From an uncultured Bacilli bacterium (GTDB lineage Bacteria > Bacillota_I > Bacilli_A > RF39 > UBA660): a stretch of DNA of 30,906 bases. Both the position numbers and the translations under genes were made by a program. The stretch lies in contig CAJTIX010000016.1 in assembly GCA_910576795.1 (NCBI GenBank), positions 1 through 30,906 on the forward strand. The letters run 5' to 3'. The notes under the pieces were generated by a model that saw only the letters and a list, made by a program, of their open reading frames with translations, was not told the origin of the DNA and did no database searches. Positions 23,888-30,906 of the stretch are shown here, one piece after another (position 1 is the first letter of the stretch; each line of letters opens with the position of its first letter).

Positions 23888-26704
23888 ATGGATAAAATCA
23901 TTGTAAAAGGTGCAAGAGAAAATAATTTGAAAAATATTTCCATCGAATTACCGAAAAATAAATTAATTGTAATGACAGGGGTATCGGGTAGTGGAAAAAG
24001 TAGTCTTGCTTTTGATACCATTTATGCAGAGGGTCAAAGAAGATATGTTGAAAGTTTAAGTGCTTATGCAAGACAATTTTTAGGAGGTAGTGAAAAACCA
24101 GATGTCGATAGTATTGAGGGTTTGTCTCCCTCTATTAGTATTGATCAAAAAACAACCAATAAAAATCCACGTAGTACAGTTGGAACTGTAACTGAAATCT
24201 ATGACTATTTTAGACTCTTATATGCAAGAATTGGAATTCCTTATTGTCCAACACATCATAGACCAATTACGAGCCAAAGTATTGAGGAAATGGTCAACCA
24301 AATTATGAATTTGGAAATGGGTACGAAAATTCGTATTTTAAGTCCTGTTGTTCATGGAGAAAAAGGTACCCAAAAAGATCTACTCGATCACCTCAAAAAA
24401 GAAGGTTATGTAAGAGTTCGGATTGATGGTGCAGAATATGATTTAAATGATTCTATCGCGCTAGAAAAAAATAAGAAACATAATGTGGATGTCATTATTG
24501 ATCGTTTGATTATGAAAGAGGAAATTCGTAGTCGTTTATATGAATCCATTGAAACTGCATCTAAACTAGCCAAAGGAAAAGTGGTGATAGATGTAGTTGG
24601 CGGTGAAGAAATTGTCATGAGTGAATCTTATGCTTGTCCAGATTGTGACTTTTCTTTACCAGAATTAGAGCCAAGGATGTTTTCATTTAATGCCCCATAT
24701 GGAGCTTGTCCAGATTGTAAAGGACTTGGAATTAAATATAAACTAGATGAAGATCTAGTGATACCAGATAAAAATTTAAGTATTATAGAAGGCGCAATCA
24801 AAGCCATTAATATTGATGGTACCAATAATATTACCTATACAGAGTTAAATACCGTTTGTGATTATTATCACATTGATATGGATGCTCCAATCAAAGATTT
24901 AAAAAGAGAGCAACTAGATATTATTTTATACGGTTCAAAAGATTTGTTAGAATTTAATTATACTTCCAAAACAGGTAATACCAGAAAAACGAAAAATTAT
25001 TATGAAGGAATTATTACCAATTTAGAACGTAGATATATTGAGACAAAAAGTACATGGATTAGGGAATGGATTGAACAATATATGACAGAATCTGTTTGTC
25101 CTACATGTAATGGAGCCCGATTAGATGCCTCTGTTTTATCTGTCTTAGTAGGTGGCAAAAATATTTATGAAATGACACAAATGAGCATAGGAGATTTATA
25201 TCCATTTTTCCAACAATTAAAACTGAATAAAGAACAAACTGAGATTTCAAAATTGATTATCAAAGAGATCAATTCTCGTTTACAATTTTTAATCAATGTA
25301 GGCCTTTCTTATTTGACACTTTCTAGAAATGCAGGAACGCTATCTGGAGGAGAAGCCCAACGTATTCGTCTTGCAACTCAAATTGGATCTCGTTTAACAG
25401 GCGTTTTGTATGTGTTAGATGAACCTAGTATTGGACTCCATCAAAGGGACAATCAGCGATTGATCAATTCACTACTAGAAATGCGTGATTTAGGAAATAC
25501 ACTTATTGTCGTGGAACATGATACAGACACTATGTTAGCAAGTGATTATCTGGTAGATATTGGACCAGGTGCTGGTTTGCATGGCGGAGAGGTTATGGCT
25601 GCAGGAACCCCTGAAGAAGTGATGAAAAATCCTAACAGTTTAACTGGTAAATATTTATCAGGAAAAGAAAAAATAGAAGTTCCTAATCAGAGAAGAAATG
25701 GGAATAAAAAATATTTGGAGATCAAAGGTGCTAGTGAAAATAACTTAAAAAATATCAATGTGAAAATACCTTTAGGAACACTTACTTGTGTAACAGGTGT
25801 TTCAGGAAGTGGAAAATCTACATTGGTCAATGAAATTTTATATAAGATAGTATCTAATAATATTTATCGTTCCAAAGAAAAACCAGGTGCTTATAAAAGT
25901 GTAAAAGGTCTGGAACATATTGATAAAGTCATCGATATTTCACAAACCCCAATTGGAAGAACACCAAGAAGTAATCCAGCTACATATACAGGAGTATTCG
26001 ATGACATTAGAGATGTCTTTACTGAAACCAAAGAAGCCAAATTACGTGGATATGATAAAGGAAGATTCTCGTTCAACGTCAAAGGAGGACGTTGTGAGGC
26101 TTGTTGGGGTGACGGTGTTAAAAAAATTGAAATGCACTTTTTACCAGATGTGTATGTTCCTTGTGAAGTATGTGGTGGAACAAGGTACAATAGAGAAACA
26201 TTGGAAATCAAATTCAAAGGAAAGAGCATCTATGACGTACTTGAAATGCGTGTGGAAGAAGCTTTAGAATTTTTCGATAATTTTCCTAAAATCAAATCCA
26301 AATTACAGATGTTATCTGATGTAGGGCTTTCTTATATCAAATTAGGACAAGGATCTCCAACCTTATCTGGAGGAGAAGCAGGAAGAGTAAAGTTGGCGAA
26401 AGAATTGCAAAAAAAGCCAACTGGAAAGAGTCTATTTATTTTAGATGAACCAACGACTGGATTACATAGTGATGATATCAAAAAATTACTTGCAATTTTA
26501 AACCGAATTGTCGACAATGGAGATACCGTTTTGGTCATTGAACATAATTTGGATGTGATTAAAGTAGCTGACCATATCATTGATTTGGGTCCAGAAGGTG
26601 GAGACCAGGGTGGAACTGTAGTTGCGACTGGTACACCTGAAGAAGTCGCACAAGTTGAATCTAGTTATACAGGACAATTTTTAAAACCATTGTTAAAAAA
26701 ATAA
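23888..26704 (+). CDS. uvrA: UvrA, excision nuclease subunit A
   Basis: A DNA damage-recognition ATPase of nucleotide excision repair. The 938 residues are full length. Two ABC modules: Walker A GVSGSGKSS at about 30 and GVSGSGKST at about 637, signatures LSGGEAQRIRLA and LSGGEAGRVKLA, and Walker B regions VLDEPSIGLHQRD and ILDEPTTGLHSDD. Zinc modules show CPDCDF...CPDCKG, CPTCNGARLD and CEACWGDG...CEVCGG. ATG 23888 lies 7 bases after GAGGTG; ATG 23882 is too close to it. It is monocistronic here, without the common uvrB neighbour, and under a LexA box. Confidence 0.98.
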   Translation: MDKIIVKGARENNLKNISIELPKNKLIVMTGVSGSGKSSLAFDTIYAEGQRRYVESLSAYARQFLGGSEKPDVDSIEGLSPSISIDQKTTNKNPRSTVGTVTEIYDYFRLLYARIGIPYCPTHHRPITSQSIEEMVNQIMNLEMGTKIRILSPVVHGEKGTQKDLLDHLKKEGYVRVRIDGAEYDLNDSIALEKNKKHNVDVIIDRLIMKEEIRSRLYESIETASKLAKGKVVIDVVGGEEIVMSESYACPDCDFSLPELEPRMFSFNAPYGACPDCKGLGIKYKLDEDLVIPDKNLSIIEGAIKAINIDGTNNITYTELNTVCDYYHIDMDAPIKDLKREQLDIILYGSKDLLEFNYTSKTGNTRKTKNYYEGIITNLERRYIETKSTWIREWIEQYMTESVCPTCNGARLDASVLSVLVGGKNIYEMTQMSIGDLYPFFQQLKLNKEQTEISKLIIKEINSRLQFLINVGLSYLTLSRNAGTLSGGEAQRIRLATQIGSRLTGVLYVLDEPSIGLHQRDNQRLINSLLEMRDLGNTLIVVEHDTDTMLASDYLVDIGPGAGLHGGEVMAAGTPEEVMKNPNSLTGKYLSGKEKIEVPNQRRNGNKKYLEIKGASENNLKNINVKIPLGTLTCVTGVSGSGKSTLVNEILYKIVSNNIYRSKEKPGAYKSVKGLEHIDKVIDISQTPIGRTPRSNPATYTGVFDDIRDVFTETKEAKLRGYDKGRFSFNVKGGRCEACWGDGVKKIEMHFLPDVYVPCEVCGGTRYNRETLEIKFKGKSIYDVLEMRVEEALEFFDNFPKIKSKLQMLSDVGLSYIKLGQGSPTLSGGEAGRVKLAKELQKKPTGKSLFILDEPTTGLHSDDIKKLLAILNRIVDNGDTVLVIEHNLDVIKVADHIIDLGPEGGDQGGTVVATGTPEEVAQVESSYTGQFLKPLLKK

Positions 26705-26757
26705 TTCAAGAATCAAAGGAAACTCCAACATTTATCGACCAATTTTTCAAATTTATG

Positions 26758-26839
26758 TTGCAAATAATTAAAAATTGCATTATAATAACAAGCATGAAGG
26801 GCTAGTATAGACTTTATAAGGTTTATGCTAGCCTTTTTT
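26758..26839 (+). ncRNA. Promoter-terminator unit after uvrA, possible tiny RNA
   Basis: TTGCAA (26758-26763), 17 bases and TATAAT (26781-26786) form a good promoter. It is followed at once by a terminator: GGCTAGTATA (26800-26809) pairs with TATGCTAGCC (26824-26833) and six T follow. The RNA would be about 45 bases. The hairpin also serves as the only terminator seen after uvrA, so the promoter may be accidental. Confidence 0.4.
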
Positions 26840-26873
26840 GTAAAGAAAAATATCTTTTCCCATTTAAAATGTA

Positions 26874-26902
26874 TTGGAGCGAACATATATTCTTGATATA
26901 AT
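26874..26902 (+). promoter_or_regulatory. Promoter with degenerate LexA-like box before the KilA-N remnant
   Basis: -35 TTGGAG (26874-26879), 17 bases, -10 TATAAT (26897-26902) with TGA upstream. CGAACATATATTCT (26880-26893) lies in the spacer and has one core mismatch (ATTC instead of GTTC) from the LexA consensus. Confidence 0.45.
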
Positions 26903-27002
26903 TAAATTATAAGGAAAGTGATAGAAAAATAATTGAATGAAGGCGTAAAAATAAATGGTAATAGTTCTAAATTTATTATAAATAGTAATAGAGGTAGAAT
27001 AA

Positions 27003-27263
27003 AATAGAAATACTATTGAATTTTTAGGTATTTGGGAAGAAATTCATAATCCCACTTTTAATTATGGCGAATTCGCCATAATTAAAAGTCAAGCAGGTTT
27101 AAATAGTTATAAAATCAGCGTTAAAGAATGGGTAGAAAAAACAAATGCAATTGTAATAATGTCAAAAGCAGTAAGACATGATGAAACTTATGCACATAAA
27201 GATATCGCTTTCGAATTCGGAATGTGGATTAGTACTAAATTTAAAATAATATATATAAAGTGA
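27003..27263 (+). pseudogene. KilA-N domain gene remnant
   Basis: An 86-codon open stretch without a start codon, following TAA 27000-27002. The product begins NRNTIEFLGIWEEIHNP and continues through YGEFAIIKSQAGLNSYK, VKEWVEKTNAI and YAHKDIAFEFGMWIS, the heart of the KilA-N domain of phage antirepressor-type proteins. The N-terminal part of the domain is missing, and a TGA comes soon after FKIIYIK where homologs continue with FQRLK-like helices. The gene is thus broken at both ends. Upstream (26933-27007) only a 24-codon frame from a TTG is seen. A 36-base palindrome lies inside. Confidence 0.8.
27054..27089. repeat. 36-base perfect palindrome inside the KilA-N remnant
   Basis: ACTTTTAATTATGGCGAA (27054-27071) is followed without spacer by its exact reverse complement (27072-27089), centred on GAATTC. 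It encodes the TFNYGEFAIIKS part of the KilA-N domain. Confidence 0.9.
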
Positions 27264-27297
27264 GATAGTTGGAATAGAGTACGAGGAGGAAGTAAAT

Positions 27298-28194
27298 ATG
27301 GTAAAGATAAAGTCTTTTTTAACTAATAATGGTGATATGTTTTATATTAAACATAACAGTGATAATTTTACAATTATAGATTGTTGTATTGATGAAGAAA
27401 ATAAAGATTCAATACTTAATGAATTAAAAAATGAAAGAGAAAATAAGCATGTAACAAGATTAATTTCTACTCATCCTGATGATGATCATATAAGAGGATT
27501 AAAATATTTAGCAGAGAATTTTTCAATACTTAATTTTTATTGTGTTGAAAATGAGGCAACAAAAGATGATTTAACAGATGATTTTAAAAAATATTGTGAA
27601 TTGAGAGATTCAAAACAAGCTTTTTATTTATATAAAGGATGTAGTCGAAAGTGGATGAATGAATTTAGTCCTGAAAGAAAAAGTTCTGGAATAAATATTA
27701 AATGGCCAGATCCAGAAAATAGTGATTTTCAAAATGTCTTACAAGAAGCAAAAGATGGAAAAAGTCCTAATAATATTTCGCCTATAATAACTTATTCTTT
27801 AAAAAATAACATTACTGCATATTGGTTTGGAGATTTAGAAACTGATTATATGAATCAAATCAAAGATAATGTTGATTGGGTAGAAGCTGATATTGTTTTT
27901 GCTTCTCATCATGGTAGAAGTAGTGGTACGATTCCAAGCGATATTCTTGAAAAAATTAAACCTAAAATTATTATAATTGGAAATGCAAAAAGTAAAAATT
28001 TGAATTATTATCCTGGTTATGAAACCATAACACAAAACTCTGCTGAAAACATTGTGATCATTTGTGAAAATAATACTGCTGATTTTTTTGTAAGTAATTT
28101 CAATTATAATACCCCTCCTAATAACCTGAAAAAGATTCATGGAAAAAATCTAGAGGGATACACTTATATAGGAAGTTTAGAATTTAATGAGTAA
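27298..28194 (+). CDS. Metallo-beta-lactamase-fold hydrolase, ComEC C-terminal-like
   Basis: A 298-residue soluble protein with the MBL fold. The metal motif is STHPDDDHIRG (HxDDDH type, about residues 56-64), and further ligands are GDLET (about 180) and FASHHGRSSG (about 201-210). The arrangement is that of stand-alone ComEC/Rec2-like MBL proteins, which probably hydrolyse phosphodiester bonds, but the substrate is unknown. AGGAGG lies 8 bases before ATG 27298. It overlaps the next gene by 8 bases. With the broken KilA-N gene upstream and very AT-rich codon use, the pair looks acquired. Confidence 0.82.
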   Translation: MVKIKSFLTNNGDMFYIKHNSDNFTIIDCCIDEENKDSILNELKNERENKHVTRLISTHPDDDHIRGLKYLAENFSILNFYCVENEATKDDLTDDFKKYCELRDSKQAFYLYKGCSRKWMNEFSPERKSSGINIKWPDPENSDFQNVLQEAKDGKSPNNISPIITYSLKNNITAYWFGDLETDYMNQIKDNVDWVEADIVFASHHGRSSGTIPSDILEKIKPKIIIIGNAKSKNLNYYPGYETITQNSAENIVIICENNTADFFVSNFNYNTPPNNLKKIHGKNLEGYTYIGSLEFNE

Positions 28195-28792
28195 TTTTGG
28201 ATTTAGAATTAATAAGTATGTTAAAGTTTCATTGATAATTGGCATTATTGATTTATTAGTTTTCTTAGTTGTTGGTAAAGCTTTGGATTATATGGTGGTT
28301 TTTAATTCGATAATAAGTAAATGGAAATATATTGGGTTATTTGTTGCGACTATTTTAATATGCATATATTTTATAGATGTACTGCTTTTTTATAAGCGCA
28401 ATAATAAATTCAAATTTTTACTTATTTTTAAGGAACCTTTTAAAGATTGGAATAGATATATTGACAAAAATCTGAATATGATACCTAAACACAAAAAATT
28501 AGATTTTTACAATGACATTTATTATAAAGTTAAAAAAGAACAAAAAATTATGGGAATTATGGAAGACGAAATATTAATTCGTGATACTACAATTCATTTG
28601 ATTTGCACGAATCCAATAATATTATTTATATTTTTCATGTTAGAAAAATATAAGTTTGTAATTTACATATATTGTTTAGTTATGCTTATTATAATATATG
28701 TTTTATTGAACTTGTTTTATAGAAATTATTTAAAATACTTTATAACTGAAACTTATGTTGAATTTTTAAATATGAGCAAATCAAAAAAGTAA
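28187..28792 (+). CDS. Unrecognised four-helix membrane protein paired with the MBL protein
   Basis: A 201-residue protein with two membrane hairpins: helices near 13-35 and 45-67, and near 138-152 and 156-175. They are separated by a charged cytoplasmic stretch (about 70-135) rich in Lys and aromatic residues. No family is recognised. The ATG at 28187 lies within the 3' end of the MBL gene, so translation is coupled. Such a soluble enzyme plus membrane partner arrangement is common in defence or toxin modules, where the membrane part is an effector or sensor. That role is inferred only. Confidence 0.7.
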   Translation: MSNFGFRINKYVKVSLIIGIIDLLVFLVVGKALDYMVVFNSIISKWKYIGLFVATILICIYFIDVLLFYKRNNKFKFLLIFKEPFKDWNRYIDKNLNMIPKHKKLDFYNDIYYKVKKEQKIMGIMEDEILIRDTTIHLICTNPIILFIFFMLEKYKFVIYIYCLVMLIIIYVLLNLFYRNYLKYFITETYVEFLNMSKSKK

Positions 28793-28907
28793 CAATTATA
28801 TGAATATATTGTGTCTGTAAAAGAATTGGATAACCTATATAATGCATCCATTTTCATTGCTATATAGAAAATAATTATCAGACAATAAAAATGAATTAGC
28901 AAGTCCT

Positions 28908-28935
28908 AAAAATTCTCTAAATTGAGAATTTTTTT
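28908..28935 (+). terminator. Terminator after the MBL-membrane pair
   Basis: AAAAATTCTC and GAGAATTTTT are perfect arms around TAAATT, followed by further T. The 28793-28907 spacer before it holds nothing I recognise. Confidence 0.9.
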
Positions 28936-28983
28936 GCACTGTAAAACAAATGTTTCCAATTTTTGTATTTTGGTATACTTAAG

Positions 28984-29012
28984 TTGACAAATATAGAAAA
29001 TTATTATAGAAT
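28984..29012 (+). promoter_or_regulatory. Promoter of the polysaccharide locus
   Basis: Consensus TTGACA (28984-28989), 17 bases, TAGAAT (29007-29012). It leaves a leader of about 120 bases before the first gene. Confidence 0.8.
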
Positions 29013-29090
29013 GAATATAACAAACAAAGGGAAAATACATAAAATTATAATAAATAAGTATAAAATACATTCTGTTTGCTATTTGTAAAC

Positions 29091-29104
29091 GGGGGGGTAA
29101 CCCC
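29091..29104 (+). promoter_or_regulatory. G7 tract and GGGG-TAA-CCCC hairpin in the leader
   Basis: Seven G (29091-29097), TAA, four C (29101-29104). It is unusual in this AT-rich sequence. It could form a small leader hairpin or be a slippage site. The T-run after it is weak. Confidence 0.45.
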
Positions 29105-29140
29105 TATTTTAATGTCAGAAAGAATAATAGGAGTGATATA

Positions 29141-29821
29141 ATGAACGAAGAAATCATTACTTTACAAGAGTCGATAGAACAAGCAAAAGATATACGTGAA
29201 AGTAAATTATATAGAATACCAAAACGTATTATAGATATAATGGCAGGAATTGTTGGGGTAATTCTTTTAATTCCGATTACTATAATTGTAAAAATTTGTT
29301 ATATTTGTCAACATGACAATAATCCTATTTTTTTCAAACAAGAACGTATTGGAAAAAATGGGAAACCAATCTATATTTATAAATTTCGTTCTATGGTTCC
29401 AAATGCGGATCAGGTACTTTTTGATATGTTAGAAAAAGATGAAGAAATGCGTCGTGAATATAAGCGTTATAAAAAATTAAAAAATGATCCAAGAATTACA
29501 AAAGTAGGAAAATTTATTCGCAATACTTCAATTGATGAGATACCACAATTCTTAAATTTATTAAAAGGCGACATGTCTTTAGTAGGACCAAGACCATACT
29601 TGTTTAGAGAAAAAGAGGATATGGGAGAATATTACGATACAATTATCAAATGCAAACCAGGAATTACTGGATATTGGCAAGTAAATGGTAGAAGTAATAC
29701 GGATTTTGGTAAACGTTTGGTTTTGGATGAGTATTATTATTATCATCGTAATTTAAATTTAGATGCTAGAATTGTTGGAAAAACATTTGCACAAGTTGTT
29801 ATGAAAAAAGATGTCATGTAA
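29141..29821 (+). CDS. Phosphoglycosyltransferase starting surface polysaccharide synthesis
   Basis: A 226-residue monotopic sugar-phosphate transferase (bacterial sugar transferase, WbaP/PglC-type catalytic core). It loads the first sugar phosphate on undecaprenyl phosphate at the inner face of the membrane. A membrane-associated helix (about 30-52) is followed by KFRSMVPNADQ, then IDEIPQFLNLLKGDMSLVGPRPY with the catalytic Asp-Glu pair, and KPGITGYWQVNGRS. The large N-terminal membrane domain of WbaP is absent, so it is the short form. TAGGAGTGAT precedes ATG 29141. The transferred sugar (galactose, glucose or other) cannot be told. Confidence 0.93.
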   Translation: MNEEIITLQESIEQAKDIRESKLYRIPKRIIDIMAGIVGVILLIPITIIVKICYICQHDNNPIFFKQERIGKNGKPIYIYKFRSMVPNADQVLFDMLEKDEEMRREYKRYKKLKNDPRITKVGKFIRNTSIDEIPQFLNLLKGDMSLVGPRPYLFREKEDMGEYYDTIIKCKPGITGYWQVNGRSNTDFGKRLVLDEYYYYHRNLNLDARIVGKTFAQVVMKKDVM

Positions 29822-29830
29822 GGAGTTTTT

Positions 29831-30906
29831 ATGAAAAATGTGTTTATTATTGGTGCAAAAGGAATACCCGCTAATTATGGCGGGTATGAAACATTTGTAG
29901 ATGAATTGGTTACTCGAAAAAAGAGTAGAAAGATTCAATACCACATAGCTTGTATGAATCAACAGCAGGAAGAAAATATGTATAATGGTACAAGATGCTT
30001 CAATGTTAAAGTACCAAATATTGGACCTGCTAAAGCAATTTATTATGATGTTTTTGCACTCAAGAATATAGTCGATTATATAAAGAAAAATAAATTGGAA
30101 AGCGGTATTGTCTATGTACTTGCTTGTCGTATTGGACCATTTTTTAAATATTACGTAAAAAAATTACATAAATTGAATTTTGAAGTCTATGTCAATCCTG
30201 ATGGACATGAATGGAAACGAGCAAAATGGAACTATTTTATAAAAAAATATTGGAAATTATCAGAACGTCTTATGGTGAAAAATGCGGATTTATTAATTTG
30301 TGACTCAATTAATATAGAAAAATATATCAAAGAGGACTATAAAAAATACAATCCTAATACTACTTATATTGCTTATGGTGCAGACACTACAAAATCTAAT
30401 TTGAGTGATGATAGCCAAGAACTAAATGATTGGTATAAACAATTTAATATTCAAAAAAATGAATACTATTTAATTGTCGGAAGATTTGTACCAGAAAATA
30501 ATTATGAGACAGTTATTATGGAATTTATGAAATCAAAATCCAAAAAAGATCTAGTTATTATAACAAATGTAGAACAAAATAAATTTTATGAAATGTTAAA
30601 GAAAACCACTTGTTTTGAAAAAGATAAAAGAATTAAATTTGTAGGTACAGTATATCATAAAGATTTAATTAAAAAAATAAGAGAAAATGCATATGGATAT
30701 TTTCATGGACATGAAGTAGGTGGAACAAATCCTTCTTTATTAGAAGCTTTGGCATCTACTAAATTAAATTTATTATTAGATGTTGGATTTAATAGAGAAG
30801 TTGCACAAAATGGTGCAATTTATTGGAATAAGGAAACTAATAACCTAGCAGTTTTAATAAATAAGGTAGATAGTTTTACAAAAAAAGAAATAGAAGCGCT
30901 ATCATA
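29831..30906 (+). CDS. Rhamnosyltransferase-like GT4 protein, 3' end cut by window
   Basis: ATG 29831 follows AGGAG directly after the previous stop. The frame stays open for 358 codons to the window end. The N-terminus VFIIGAKGIPANYGGYETFVDELV is typical of the DUF1972/Cps2T-type rhamnosyltransferases, and VYVNPDGHEWKRAKW is also characteristic. A GT-B donor half follows with YYLIVGRFVPENNYETVI and HGHEVGGTNPSLLEALA (the Glu-rich GT4 donor motif). It would add the second sugar of the repeat unit. Co-transcribed with the phosphoglycosyltransferase. Rhamnose as donor sugar is inferred from the family. Confidence 0.88.
   Translation, partial: MKNVFIIGAKGIPANYGGYETFVDELVTRKKSRKIQYHIACMNQQQEENMYNGTRCFNVKVPNIGPAKAIYYDVFALKNIVDYIKKNKLESGIVYVLACRIGPFFKYYVKKLHKLNFEVYVNPDGHEWKRAKWNYFIKKYWKLSERLMVKNADLLICDSINIEKYIKEDYKKYNPNTTYIAYGADTTKSNLSDDSQELNDWYKQFNIQKNEYYLIVGRFVPENNYETVIMEFMKSKSKKDLVIITNVEQNKFYEMLKKTTCFEKDKRIKFVGTVYHKDLIKKIRENAYGYFHGHEVGGTNPSLLEALASTKLNLLLDVGFNREVAQNGAIYWNKETNNLAVLINKVDSFTKKEIEALS

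Noticed and set aside
23674..24021. 115-codon minus-strand open frame across the RhuM-Fic/uvrA junction
   Set aside because: Covers a good terminator, the LexA box and the uvrA start; no family features.
25891..26229. 112-codon minus-strand open frame
   Set aside because: Antisense shadow of uvrA, no ribosome site, no protein-like features.

Overview
The window comes from an AT-rich bacterium that builds peptidoglycan and uses the standard code (several genes end in TGA). Gene content (divIB-type ftsQ, ftsA/ftsZ, recD2, YtxH-like and DUF1287 proteins), strong AGGAGG ribosome sites and frequent extended -10 promoters (TGnTATAAT) point to Bacillota. An anaerobic, gut-type Bacilli or Clostridia lineage is the best guess. 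Species cannot be named from the sequence alone.

Layout. 1-990: a GC-rich palindrome, a gene fragment without its 5' end, a terminator and a spacer. 991-5617: housekeeping and small genes (recD2 under a LexA-like box, a YtxH-like membrane protein, a DUF1287 protein, a small Cys-containing protein overlapping a GT2-TPR glycosyltransferase). 5670-6359 (minus): a pgsA-type phospholipid synthase. 6604-10019: a two-gene operon encoding a secreted glucosaminidase with a dockerin and a membrane-anchored cohesin-like protein, which looks like a surface docking pair. 10114-15428: a cell-wall and division block, murG-murB-ftsQ then ftsA-ftsZ. 15522-22554: a signalling block of hybrid histidine kinase, structured RNA candidate, unusual AMP-forming adenylating enzyme, second hybrid kinase and HPt protein. 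22841-23785: a RhuM-Fic fusion. 23888-26704: uvrA under a LexA box. 26758-28792: an accessory segment with a small RNA candidate, a KilA-N pseudogene under a possible LexA-type promoter, and an overlapping pair encoding a metallo-beta-lactamase-fold protein and a membrane protein. 29141 to the end: the start of a polysaccharide locus (phosphoglycosyltransferase, then a rhamnosyltransferase-like GT4 cut by the window edge).

How the genes work together. recD2 and uvrA look like members of one SOS regulon, because each has a GAAC-N4-GTTY box between -35 and -10. The two hybrid kinases have near-matching receivers and the HPt protein could relay phosphate between them; the adenylating enzyme between them is either their output or the source of their signal. 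The dockerin enzyme and cohesin anchor probably place a wall hydrolase at the membrane, next to the division genes. Best candidates for something undescribed are the cohesin-dockerin wall-hydrolase pair, the kinase/adenylating enzyme/kinase/HPt block with its RNA, the MBL-membrane protein pair, and the perfect DNA palindromes inside the coding sequences of both the RhuM-Fic gene and the KilA-N remnant.
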